Part shown: positions 16,582 through 23,509 of the stretch, piece by piece | Layout of the letters: every line of letters begins with the position of its first letter | Position numbering within the stretch: position 1 is the first letter of the stretch | NCBI GenBank assembly: GCA_047602575.1 | Contig: JASGGY010000003.1 | Location: 434,001-498,000, forward strand | DNA: 64,000 bases | Direction of reading: 5' to 3' | DNA from: UBA1366 sp047602575 | GTDB lineage: Bacteria > Bacillota > Clostridia > Oscillospirales > Ruminococcaceae | Translations under genes and position numbers: made by a program | The notes under the pieces: model-generated | The model's input: only the letters and a program-made list of their open reading frames with translations | Database searches by the model: none | What the model was told of the DNA's origin: nothing

Positions 16582-17457
16582 TTAGATGCTTGCGCCCTTG
16601 TCGCGGATTTCACCGGTTTCGATTGCAATGAGCTGATCCGCCCAATAGGACGCCCAGTCCTTTAATTCCTGTGAATCCAGCGGCGACGGCACAGTTGAGG
16701 TTGTATGCTCGTCGATGCGCTTTGCAAGATTGCGGTACACCTTCGCCTGCTCGGAATGCGGTGCGGCTTCGATCGTGGTTCTGCCGGAAAGCTCCGACTG
16801 TGTGACGGTAATCGAACGCGGTACATATTCCATCACCTGCGTGTGGGTGCGGCGCACAAAATCGTCGATGATTTCTTTCTGGTATGGATTGGTAACTGAG
16901 TTCGCAATCACACCGCCCAGCAGCGCGCCGCCGGCGTTTGAATACCGCTTGATGCCCTTGAACAAATTGTTCGCCGCGTACACCGCCATGAAGTCCGCGG
17001 AGGACACGGTAAAGACGTGTTCCGCGATGCCCTCACGAATCGGCACGGCAAATCCGCCGCACACAACGTCGCCCAGAACGTCATAAATCACGTAGTCCAG
17101 ATCCAGCTCCTCGAAAATTTTCTGCTGCTTTAATAGCTGAACGGCGGTGGTGATGCCGCGTCCCGCGCAGCCCACGCCCGGCGCGGGTCCGCCCGCTTCT
17201 ACGCAATAAATACCGTTGTAGCCGCGGAAAATGGTGTCGTGCGCGTTGACCTGCCCCTTTTCGCGCAGCAGGTCAAGCACGGTGGGGATGTACGTTCCGT
17301 CGCGCAGGGTGTTGGTGGAGTCGGCTTTCGGGTCGCAGCCGAACTGCATTACCTTATACCCCATATCCGACAGCGCCGCGCTGATGTTCGAGGTGGTGGT
17401 GGATTTCCCGATGCCGCCCTTGCCGTAAATTGCAATCTGTTTGATTTTCTTTGCCAT
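16582..17457 (-). CDS. Nitrogenase iron protein-like reductase (NifH/MarH type)
   Basis: 291 aa. The P-loop is GKGGIGKST (residues 12-20). Cys97 (GVGCAGRG) and Cys133 (VVCGGFA) are the two ligands each subunit gives to the bridging [4Fe-4S] cluster, and switch II is DVLGDVVCGGF. It passes electrons to the D/K component with ATP hydrolysis. Start ATG 17457, preceded by GAAAGGGTATC. A longer frame reading upstream runs through the attenuator and is not the gene. First structural gene of the operon. Confidence 0.93.
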   Translation of the reverse strand: MAKKIKQIAIYGKGGIGKSTTTSNISAALSDMGYKVMQFGCDPKADSTNTLRDGTYIPTVLDLLREKGQVNAHDTIFRGYNGIYCVEAGGPAPGVGCAGRGITTAVQLLKQQKIFEELDLDYVIYDVLGDVVCGGFAVPIREGIAEHVFTVSSADFMAVYAANNLFKGIKRYSNAGGALLGGVIANSVTNPYQKEIIDDFVRRTHTQVMEYVPRSITVTQSELSGRTTIEAAPHSEQAKVYRNLAKRIDEHTTSTVPSPLDSQELKDWASYWADQLIAIETGEIRDKGASI

Positions 17458-17495
17458 AATGATACCCTTTCTTTCTTTAGAAAATATTTTTTTGC

Positions 17496-17529
17496 AAAAT
17501 AAAAGTCTGCCTTCAAAAATGAAAACAGA
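17496..17529 (-). terminator. Attenuator terminator before the nifH-like gene
   Basis: On the minus strand TCTGTTTTC (17529-17521), loop ATTTTT, GAAGGCAGA (17514-17506) form a 9-bp stem with two G-U pairs, then CTTTTATTTT. It lies between the leader peptide stop and the nifH-like start. Confidence 0.75.
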
Positions 17530-17575
17530 ACGAGCCACGGTTTGATTCAATTGACAGGATTCACCTGAAAACGCA

Positions 17576-17635
17576 TCAACACCGCAGCCGCTTTTTTGTA
17601 CACATGACCTCCAGCGCATCCCAATACAGGCTCAT
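17576..17635 (-). CDS. Leader peptide of the nitrogenase-like operon (19 aa)
   Basis: ATG 17635, preceded by AGGAGG, encodes MSLYWDALEVMCTKKRLRC and stops at 17576. The Met-Cys pair (residues 11-12) and the terminal Cys match the metY leader in theme but not in sequence. It is about 40 nt downstream of the predicted transcription start and is followed by a terminator hairpin, the layout of a Cys/Met-responsive attenuator. Confidence 0.75.
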   Translation of the reverse strand: MSLYWDALEVMCTKKRLRC

Positions 17636-17657
17636 AAAGCTTCCTCCTATACATTAC

Positions 17658-17708
17658 ATATATTATTGGTATGTTATTATTATAATCCTGTCGACGGATT
17701 TTGTCAAT
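17658..17708 (-). promoter_or_regulatory. Promoter and operator of the nitrogenase-like operon
   Basis: On the minus strand TTGACA (17708-17703) and TATAAT (17685-17680) are 17 bp apart. The 17-mer CATATATTATTGGTATG, written on the plus strand (17658-17674), covers the expected transcription start and matches the elements at mccB and metY. Confidence 0.85.
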
Positions 17709-17801
17709 GCCTTTTTCTCAATCCCTATAAAGTATGTAGGTTTAGTCAATATTCGCTGCCCATTCCGTCTTTGCTTTATGCAAAGCCACAGAAATTTGCA
17801 C

Positions 17802-17834
17802 AAAAAAAGCAGCCAAGCCTTCGCTTCGCTGCTT
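17802..17834 (-). terminator. Distal terminator hairpin next to repeat copy C
   Basis: AAGCAGC / GCTGCTT stem with a T-run of seven on the minus strand. A near-copy without a T-run lies on the other side of the repeat (18025-18047). Confidence 0.75.
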
Positions 17835-17840
17835 AAACTA

Positions 17841-18020
17841 TGGATAAACCTTAGTCAGAGGGCGTTGCCCTCCGACACCTCCTACCAAAGGGTACAAGTA
17901 CCCTTTGGAAACCCATTGTTTTATGGATAATACTTTGATTTTTTTGCCACTTAATGCTTTGGCTACTATTTTGTGATTTCATTGGAACACTCCAAAAATC
18001 AAGTATTTACGTTTTCTTCT
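17841..18020 (-). repeat. Dispersed intergenic repeat, copy C
   Basis: On the minus strand: CAATGAAATCACAAAA, ACAATGGGTTTCC, the stem CCAAAGGGTAC-TT-GTACCCTTTGG, then GGAGGGC-AA-CGCCCTCTGAC and GGTTTATC. It lies downstream of dapB, between two copies of the same hairpin. Confidence 0.85.
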
Positions 18021-18024
18021 GTCT

Positions 18025-18047
18025 AAGCAGCCAAACCTTCGCTGCTT
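18025..18047 (-). terminator. Proximal hairpin after dapB, lacking T-run
   Basis: AAGCAGC / GCTGCTT stem with a 9-nt loop, about 20 bp after the dapB stop. It lacks a T-run, so it is a poor terminator alone; the better copy lies at 17802-17834 beyond repeat copy C. Confidence 0.55.
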
Positions 18048-18065
18048 TAGAACCCAATAAAATGA

Positions 18066-18815
18066 TCAGATTATGTTTTTCATATCATACAGCCCCGCCG
18101 GCTGTCTGGCAAGGAAAATCGCCGCGTTGATCGCACCGACGGCGAACACTTCCTTTGACTGCGCAGAATGCGACAAGGTAATCACCTCGTCGTGACCGGC
18201 GAAGATGATTTCGTGGTCGCCCACGATTGTTCCGCCGCGCACGGCATGGATGCCGATTTCGTTGTGCGCGCGCTTCTGCCGCACGGAATGCCGGTCGTAG
18301 GCATTGGTATAGCAACCGCCCGCCTCGTCGTTGATTTCCTTTGCGAGGAAGAGCGCCGTTCCGCTGGGTGCGTCAACCTTGCGGTTGTGGTGCTTTTCGA
18401 CGATTTCGATGTCAAACTGGTTGCCGAGAACCGCCGCCGCGCGCCGCGCAAGTCCGGCAAGCAGGTTGATGCCGAGCGATAAGTTATAGGTGAAAAAAAT
18501 CGGAATCTGCTGTGCGGCTTTTTTAATTTTTTCGACCTCCGCGTCGGTGAAGCCCGTGGTCGCAACCACCAGCGCAACGCCGTTTGTCAGGCAGTAATCC
18601 AGCAGCGGGTCAAGTGCGGAGGGGTGCGAAAAATCGATGATCACGTCCGGCTTATGCGCAAGCAGCGACGGTTCAGCCACGATGGGGTAGCTGCGCTGTG
18701 CGGCGGTGAACCTGTCGATGCCCGCGACAATGCGGCAGTCGTCGCGCTCCGCCACGAGTGCGGTAATCACGCCGCCCATTTTTCCCGCGCAGCCCGTGAG
18801 TGCAAAATCCGTCAT
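18066..18815 (-). CDS. dapB: 4-hydroxy-tetrahydrodipicolinate reductase
   Basis: 249 aa. The N-terminal nucleotide-binding motif is TGCAGKMGG. The catalytic/substrate segment EKHHNRKVDAPSGTA is the DapB signature (His-His and Lys). It reduces 4-hydroxy-tetrahydrodipicolinate to tetrahydrodipicolinate in lysine/meso-diaminopimelate synthesis. Third gene of the operon with dapA and asd; a UUCG hairpin with a T-run lies in the 31-bp gap before it. Confidence 0.95.
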   Translation of the reverse strand: MTDFALTGCAGKMGGVITALVAERDDCRIVAGIDRFTAAQRSYPIVAEPSLLAHKPDVIIDFSHPSALDPLLDYCLTNGVALVVATTGFTDAEVEKIKKAAQQIPIFFTYNLSLGINLLAGLARRAAAVLGNQFDIEIVEKHHNRKVDAPSGTALFLAKEINDEAGGCYTNAYDRHSVRQKRAHNEIGIHAVRGGTIVGDHEIIFAGHDEVITLSHSAQSKEVFAVGAINAAIFLARQPAGLYDMKNII

Positions 18816-18830
18816 TTTTATCTTCCTTTC

Positions 18831-18848
18831 AAAAAACGGCGAACCGTT
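18831..18848 (-). terminator. Small UUCG hairpin with T-run between dapA and dapB
   Basis: On the minus strand AACGG-TTCG-CCGTT is followed by further T. It overlaps the dapA stop codon. Five base pairs only; it could act as a weak terminator or a processing/stability element that lowers dapB expression. Confidence 0.55.
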
Positions 18849-19737
18849 ATTTCATCAGTCCCAGCCGTGTCATTTCTGCGGCAAGCTTTTCCTGATTCGC
18901 CTCGCTCATCGCAACCAGCGGCAAACGGCACGCGCCTGCGGAAAAGCCCATGTTGTTGAGCGCTTGCTTTACGGGAATGGGGTTGACGTCGCAGAACAGC
19001 AGGTTGGTGAAATTCAGCAACCGGTACGCTTTTTCCCGCGCTTCCGGATAGCGGTTTTCCAGACAAAGCTGGCAGATTTCATGCGTTTCAAACGGCATGC
19101 AGTTTGAAAGAACCGAGATCACGCCTTTCCCACCCAGTGCCATAATCGGGATAATCTGGTCGTCGTTTCCGCTGTAAATGGCAAGCTCGTCGCCGCACAC
19201 GGCAGCAATTTCCGCGATGGCGGAGATGTTCCCGCTGGCTTCCTTCACTGCGGCGATGTTGGGGTGCGCGGAAAGCTTCTTATAAGTATCAACAGAAATG
19301 TTCATCCCCGTGCGTGAGGGCACGTTATAGAGAATGATCGGGATGTTCACCGCGTCGGCAATCGCCGTAAAATGCGCGATTAAGCCCGCCTGTGAGGTTT
19401 TGTTGTAATAGGGCGTGACGACGAGCAGGCCGTCCGCGCCCAGCTCCTCTGCGGTTTTTGAGAGATTGACGGCATAATCGGTGTGGTTCGAGCCCGTGCC
19501 CGCGATGACGGGAACGCGCCCCGCTGTTTTTTCCACCGCAAAACGGATGGCTGCAATATGCTCCTCGTCGGTCATGGTGGAGCTTTCCCCCGTCGTGCCG
19601 CAGATGATGATTGCGTCCGTGCCGTTGTCAATGTTAAAATTGATCAGCTCGCCCAGCTGGTCAAAATCAATCGAACCGTCGCTGTGCATGGGCGTGACAA
19701 TCGCAACACCCGCGCCGGTAAACAATACGTTTTTCAT
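18847..19737 (-). CDS. dapA: 4-hydroxy-tetrahydrodipicolinate synthase
   Basis: 296 aa TIM-barrel aldolase. GTTGESSTMTDEEH, the tyrosine motif YYNKTSQAGL and the Schiff-base lysine in AAVKEASGN are present. It condenses pyruvate with aspartate semialdehyde. 26 bp downstream of asd in the riboswitch-controlled operon; ATG 19737 with a GGAGAACTTC-type ribosome binding site. Confidence 0.95.
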   Translation of the reverse strand: MKNVLFTGAGVAIVTPMHSDGSIDFDQLGELINFNIDNGTDAIIICGTTGESSTMTDEEHIAAIRFAVEKTAGRVPVIAGTGSNHTDYAVNLSKTAEELGADGLLVVTPYYNKTSQAGLIAHFTAIADAVNIPIILYNVPSRTGMNISVDTYKKLSAHPNIAAVKEASGNISAIAEIAAVCGDELAIYSGNDDQIIPIMALGGKGVISVLSNCMPFETHEICQLCLENRYPEAREKAYRLLNFTNLLFCDVNPIPVKQALNNMGFSAGACRLPLVAMSEANQEKLAAEMTRLGLMK

Positions 19738-19763
19738 GAAGTTCTCCTTTCAAGGGAACATGG

Positions 19764-20840
19764 TCAGTCAAAATAGCCCTTTGCCGCAAGCAGCTCCGCC
19801 ATCAGAACGCCGCCGCCGGCAGCGCCCCGCAGCGTGTTGTGCGAAAGGCATACGAATTTGTAGTCATACTGGGAATCCTCGCGCAGCCGTCCCGCGGAAA
19901 CCGCCATGCCGCCTTCCAGTTCACGGTCAAGCTTCGCCTGCGGGCGATTGTCCTCCTCAAAATAATGGATGAACTGCTTGGGTGCGCTCGGCAGGTCAAG
20001 CGCCTGCGGTACGCCGGAGAAGTCCTTCCACAGCGCCAGAATCTCGTCCTTGGACGGTTTGTTTTCAAACGATACGAACACCGCAGCCGTGTGGCCGTCG
20101 CTCACGGGAACGCGCAGGCACTGGGTTGTGATTGCGGGAGAAGCTGCGGGAACAATTTTTCCGTCCTCGATGCTGCCCCAAACCTTAAGCGGTTCCTGCT
20201 CGGACTTTTCCTCCTCACCGCCGATGAACGGGATGAGGTTGTCGAGCATTTCCGGCCATGTTTCAAAGGTTTTGCTCGCGCCGGAAATCGCCTGATAGGT
20301 GCAGGCAAGCACGTTTTTAATACCGAATTTTCTCAGCGGATGCAGCGCCGGCACGTAGCTCTGGATCGAGCAGTTGGATTTTACCGCGATGAAGCCGCGC
20401 TTTGTTCCCAGCCGCTTTCGCTGCGCCGCGATGACCTCGATGTGGTCGGGGTTGATTTCCGGCACAACCATCGGCACATCGGGTGTCGCGCGGTGCGCGG
20501 AGTTGTTGGAAATCACGGGGCATTCCGCTTTTGCGTAACGCTCCTCAAGGGCTTTGATTTCATCCTTTTTCATATCCACCGCGCAGAATACAAAATCCAC
20601 CTGTGCAGTGATTTTCTCAATGTCCGCTGTCGCGTCAAGAACAATCATATCCGCCATCGCCGCGGGCAAGGGCTTGGTCATCTGCCAGCGAGTCACCGCA
20701 TCTTTATAAGCTTTTCCCGCACTTCTCGGGGAAGCCGCAAGACATTTGACCGAAAACCACGGGTGATTTTCCAGCAGGATTGCAAAGCGCTGTCCGACCA
20801 TGCCCGTTGCGCCGATGATACCGACATTGTATTGTTTCAT
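19764..20840 (-). CDS. asd: Aspartate-semialdehyde dehydrogenase
   Basis: 358 aa. N-terminal GATGMVGQRF binds NADP. The catalytic Cys is in VKSNCSIQSY and the His in the VSDGHTAAVFV stretch. The length and SNCSIQ motif fit the archaeal/fungal-type Asd subgroup, not the shorter E. coli-type. It makes aspartate semialdehyde for lysine, threonine and methionine. First gene of the operon; it lies behind a lysine riboswitch. Confidence 0.94.
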   Translation of the reverse strand: MKQYNVGIIGATGMVGQRFAILLENHPWFSVKCLAASPRSAGKAYKDAVTRWQMTKPLPAAMADMIVLDATADIEKITAQVDFVFCAVDMKKDEIKALEERYAKAECPVISNNSAHRATPDVPMVVPEINPDHIEVIAAQRKRLGTKRGFIAVKSNCSIQSYVPALHPLRKFGIKNVLACTYQAISGASKTFETWPEMLDNLIPFIGGEEEKSEQEPLKVWGSIEDGKIVPAASPAITTQCLRVPVSDGHTAAVFVSFENKPSKDEILALWKDFSGVPQALDLPSAPKQFIHYFEEDNRPQAKLDRELEGGMAVSAGRLREDSQYDYKFVCLSHNTLRGAAGGGVLMAELLAAKGYFD

Positions 20841-20923
20841 AAAGAACCTCTTTCCTCACGGTTGCCGTGAAATTCCAGTTACGCCCAAAATTATAGCGAA
20901 ATAAAAAAATAATCGCGAACATT

Positions 20924-21165
20924 AAAAAAACTGGTTGAAAACCAGTTCATCATACAATATAATAAGGAATGCTGACATATCTCTCTATGCCGATAGCACT
21001 CCATCATATCCATGATGACAATCGGCTGCCTGTTCGGCAGACGACCAGAACCAGCCCGTCCTCACAGGCGGATTCTTCGGCGGCATTGCCTTTTGCGTTC
21101 CGCGGGTCTGAGGCGACCTTGTGCGGAATGCGACTCATCTTTGCCGCGCCTCTATCTGTTTAGAA
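20924..21165 (-). promoter_or_regulatory. Lysine riboswitch (L box) with terminator
   Basis: On the minus strand the leader begins GATAGAGGCGCGGCAAAGATGAG, contains GCCGCCGAAGAATCC and ends with an intrinsic terminator AACTGGTT-GAA...AACCAGTT and seven T (20947-20924). The AGAGGCGCG and GCCGAAG blocks are conserved parts of the lysine riboswitch. It should stop transcription of asd-dapA-dapB when lysine is plentiful. Confidence 0.88.
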
Positions 21166-21167
21166 AT

Positions 21168-21196
21168 ATCATATCAGAATTTCCCGCGCCTGTCAA
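21168..21196 (-). promoter_or_regulatory. Promoter of the lysine operon
   Basis: TTGACA (21196-21191), 17 bp, TATGAT (21173-21168) on the minus strand, just upstream of the riboswitch. Confidence 0.85.
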
Positions 21197-21292
21197 CACG
21201 ATTCGGCAAATGTTCATGTATTTATCATAATTTTCCGAAACCGTGCCGCGGCGATTCTGATGAACTGTTAGAAAGAGAGAAAGGAAATCTCT

Positions 21293-22372
21293 ATGCTCCA
21301 TTTAGACGACCTGAAAAAAACAGACTTTTTTTACGAACTGCCGGAGGAACTCATCGCGCAGACTCCCATTGAACCGCGCAGTGCTTCCCGCCTGCTCGCG
21401 ATGGATCGCGAAAGCGGTGCGATTACCCACAGCCGTTTCTATAATTTATGCGGCTTCCTGCGCAAAGGTGATTTGCTGGTGCTCAACGACTCGCGCGTAC
21501 TGCCGGCGCGGATTTACGGCGTGCGGGCGGACACGGGCAGCTTCATTGAGTTTTTGCTGCTGGAACAAAAATCCCACATGGTATGGGAGATCATCTGCCG
21601 CCCGGGAAAAAAAGCGAAGGTCGGCGTGGTGTTCACCTTTGGCGACGGGAAGCTCACCGCCGAGGTGCTGGAGGTCAGGTCCGACGGCAACCGCGTGGTG
21701 CGGTTTTCGTGCGAGGGGAATTTTTTTGCCGTTCTTGATGAAATCGGGCAGATGCCCCTGCCGCCTTACATCACCGAAAAGCTTGCCGACAAGGAGCGCT
21801 ACCAGACGGTTTATTCCCGCGAAACGGGTTCCGCCGCTGCCCCGACCGCCGGGCTGCATTTCACCGACGCGCTGCTGGACGAAATCCGCGCGCATGGTGT
21901 GAAAATCGCTTTTGTGACGCTCCATGTGGGCTTAGGGACATTTCGCCCCGTCAAGGAGGAAGCCGTCACCGCGCACAAAATGCACAGCGAGCATTACACC
22001 CTCCCCGCCGAAACCGCCGCGCTCATCAACGAAACCCGCCGCGCGGGCGGGCGCGTCGTCGCCGTGGGGACAACCTCCTGCCGGACGCTTGAAACCGCCG
22101 CGCGGCGCATGGAAAACGGCATGGTAACGCCCTGTGACGGCTTCACGGACATTTTTATTTATCCCGGCTATACCTTCAAGCTTGTTGACGCGATGATCAC
22201 GAATTTTCATCTCCCCGAAAGCACGCTCATCATGCTCGTGTCCGCGTTTGCCGGATACGAAAACACGATGAACGCGTACCGCGCCGCGGTGGAGAAACGC
22301 TACCGCTTTTTCTCGTTTGGGGATGCGATGTTTATGGGAAGCAGGATGGACGACGAGAAAAGCAAGCTTTAA
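21293..22372 (+). CDS. queA: S-adenosylmethionine:tRNA ribosyltransferase-isomerase
   Basis: 359 aa. The N-terminus (DFFYELPEELIAQTP) and the motifs SRLL, LVLNDSRVLPARI, AAPTAGLHFT, HVGLGTFRPV and TNFHLPESTLIMLVSAF are diagnostic of QueA. It transfers the ribose of SAM to preQ1-modified tRNA to make epoxyqueuosine. The gene is alone (no tgt in the window), divergent from the lysine operon. Start ATG 21293 with AGAAAGGAAA. Confidence 0.96.
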   Translation: MLHLDDLKKTDFFYELPEELIAQTPIEPRSASRLLAMDRESGAITHSRFYNLCGFLRKGDLLVLNDSRVLPARIYGVRADTGSFIEFLLLEQKSHMVWEIICRPGKKAKVGVVFTFGDGKLTAEVLEVRSDGNRVVRFSCEGNFFAVLDEIGQMPLPPYITEKLADKERYQTVYSRETGSAAAPTAGLHFTDALLDEIRAHGVKIAFVTLHVGLGTFRPVKEEAVTAHKMHSEHYTLPAETAALINETRRAGGRVVAVGTTSCRTLETAARRMENGMVTPCDGFTDIFIYPGYTFKLVDAMITNFHLPESTLIMLVSAFAGYENTMNAYRAAVEKRYRFFSFGDAMFMGSRMDDEKSKL

Positions 22373-22397
22373 TCACCGCTATAGAAAGGATGATACG

Positions 22398-22778
22398 ATG
22401 ACTTTTTCAGGTATCTGTCTGGTGACAAACAATGTTCGCAGGCTGTCGGCTTTTTACCAAACCGTGTTATGCGCGGAATCTGACGGCGATGATGAAATCC
22501 ATCAGAATATTCACACACAGGGCGCTTCGCTCGCGATTTTAAAAGCCGATGGCGTGACCGACGCGCACACCATGGAGTTCCGCAGCGCACACACCGGAAA
22601 CCCAAACCTCGCGCTGATGATTACCGTGGACGACTGCGACGCGGAATTTGCGCGCCTGACTGCTCTTGGCATCGCCGTCACCGACCCGCCGACCGTCCGC
22701 CCTTGGGGTGCTACAAATATGCGCTTTCGCGATCCGGACGGGAATTTTATCGTCTTTCGCAGCTTCCCCGCGCGGTGA
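22398..22778 (+). CDS. VOC family (glyoxalase/dioxygenase superfamily) protein
   Basis: 126 aa. It has the N-terminal half-repeat (ICLVTNNVRRLSAFYQTVL) and C-terminal half-repeat ending RFRDPDGNFIVFRSF, typical of the vicinal-oxygen-chelate fold. The substrate cannot be named. ATG 22398 follows AGAAAGGATG, 25 bp after queA, so it may be co-transcribed. Confidence 0.8.
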   Translation: MTFSGICLVTNNVRRLSAFYQTVLCAESDGDDEIHQNIHTQGASLAILKADGVTDAHTMEFRSAHTGNPNLALMITVDDCDAEFARLTALGIAVTDPPTVRPWGATNMRFRDPDGNFIVFRSFPAR

Positions 22779-22855
22779 GGATACGTTATCGCATGGCGAT
22801 TGTGGGCAGGATGCTCCGCCTGCGGAAAAAGCGTTGCACCCAGATAACCGTATCC
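22779..22855. repeat. Structured intergenic inverted repeat
   Basis: The outer arms GGATACGTTATC (22779-22790) and GATAACCGTATCC (22843-22855) pair with one bulge. Inside is GCAGGATGCTCCGCCTGC, a second stem. It starts at the base after the VOC stop codon. I could not match it to a known riboswitch or small RNA. Confidence 0.6.
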
Positions 22856-22861
22856 GCTAAG

Positions 22862-22892
22862 CCGGCTTCCCGCACAGGGTTGCCGGTTTTTT
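22862..22892 (+). terminator. Terminator after VOC gene
   Basis: CCGGCTTCCC and GGGTTGCCGG, separated by GCACA, then TTTTTT. Confidence 0.75.
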
Positions 22893-22927
22893 CGCACAGC
22901 ACGGCATAACGACTGCCCTAACAAACA

Positions 22928-22955
22928 GCACCCCTACCGTTTCCGGCAAGGGTGC
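22928..22955 (-). terminator. Hairpin after the CmpB-like gene
   Basis: GCACCC and GGGTGC arms enclose a CCG/CGG inner stem. The minus-strand tail TGTTTGTTAG is only a moderate U-tract. Confidence 0.5.
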
Positions 22956-22971
22956 AAGGGCTGCGATTGGA

Positions 22972-23403
22972 TCACGCTGCTTTTGCCGTGAGCACACGGC
23001 GGCGCGGTTCGTAGAAAATATGTGTGCGCAGGAAGTCGTCCGCGATGATGCCGACAAATGCCAGACAAAACCACACCGCCGTGAACGGTGCGCAGATCTG
23101 CCCCTCAAAATTCAGCGGCATATCCGAATAGTCCCAGATGTGCATATTCATCCGCAGGTTGAGAATCACGCCGGAAACAAACTCCAGCCCCGTGATATAC
23201 ACGCTCGCCGCCAGCATGATCAGCACTGCCGGCAGGCCCGCTGCGCGCCGGTAGCCGTTGAGAAAATCGATGAACAGCATACTCAGTCCCCCGAGCAGCC
23301 CCATCGAGATATGCGTCCCCCCGCGCGCGAGAACCTCGCACGAGCCGTATGCCAGCGCCCCCGCCGCGAAGATTGTAAAATTGCGTAGAATCAGCTTTGT
23401 CAT
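22972..23403 (-). CDS. CmpB-like putative ABC-transporter type IV membrane protein
   Basis: 143 aa with four hydrophobic segments. The pattern GALAYGSCEVLARGGTH...MGLLGGLSM...GLEFVSGVILN...WDYSDMPLNFEGQICAPF fits the CmpB (PF06541) family of small membrane proteins, seen by recall. Start ATG 23403 after GGAAGGGTG. Its function is not established in the family. Confidence 0.72.
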   Translation of the reverse strand: MTKLILRNFTIFAAGALAYGSCEVLARGGTHISMGLLGGLSMLFIDFLNGYRRAAGLPAVLIMLAASVYITGLEFVSGVILNLRMNMHIWDYSDMPLNFEGQICAPFTAVWFCLAFVGIIADDFLRTHIFYEPRRRVLTAKAA

Positions 23404-23509
23404 TCCGATCACCCTTCCGTACAAATCCGTTACCATTAATTTGCACAGAATCCGGCTGTTTAATCTTACGCGCATAAATTTTTTCAGGAAATTTCTGACT
23501 GAAATCTAC

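Noticed and set aside
12378..17457. True nitrogen fixation (nif) operon
   Set aside because: No NifE, NifN, NifV, NifS or NifU genes, short NifK-like protein, and a sulfur-gene setting with Met/Cys leader peptides. A nitrogenase-like reductase fits better.
19839..20870. 343-codon plus-strand frame opposite asd
   Set aside because: Shadow frame; asd motifs on the minus strand are clear.
22779..22855. Fluoride, THF, ZTP or SRP-type RNA
   Set aside because: Conserved cores of these RNAs were not found; only stem pairing is visible.
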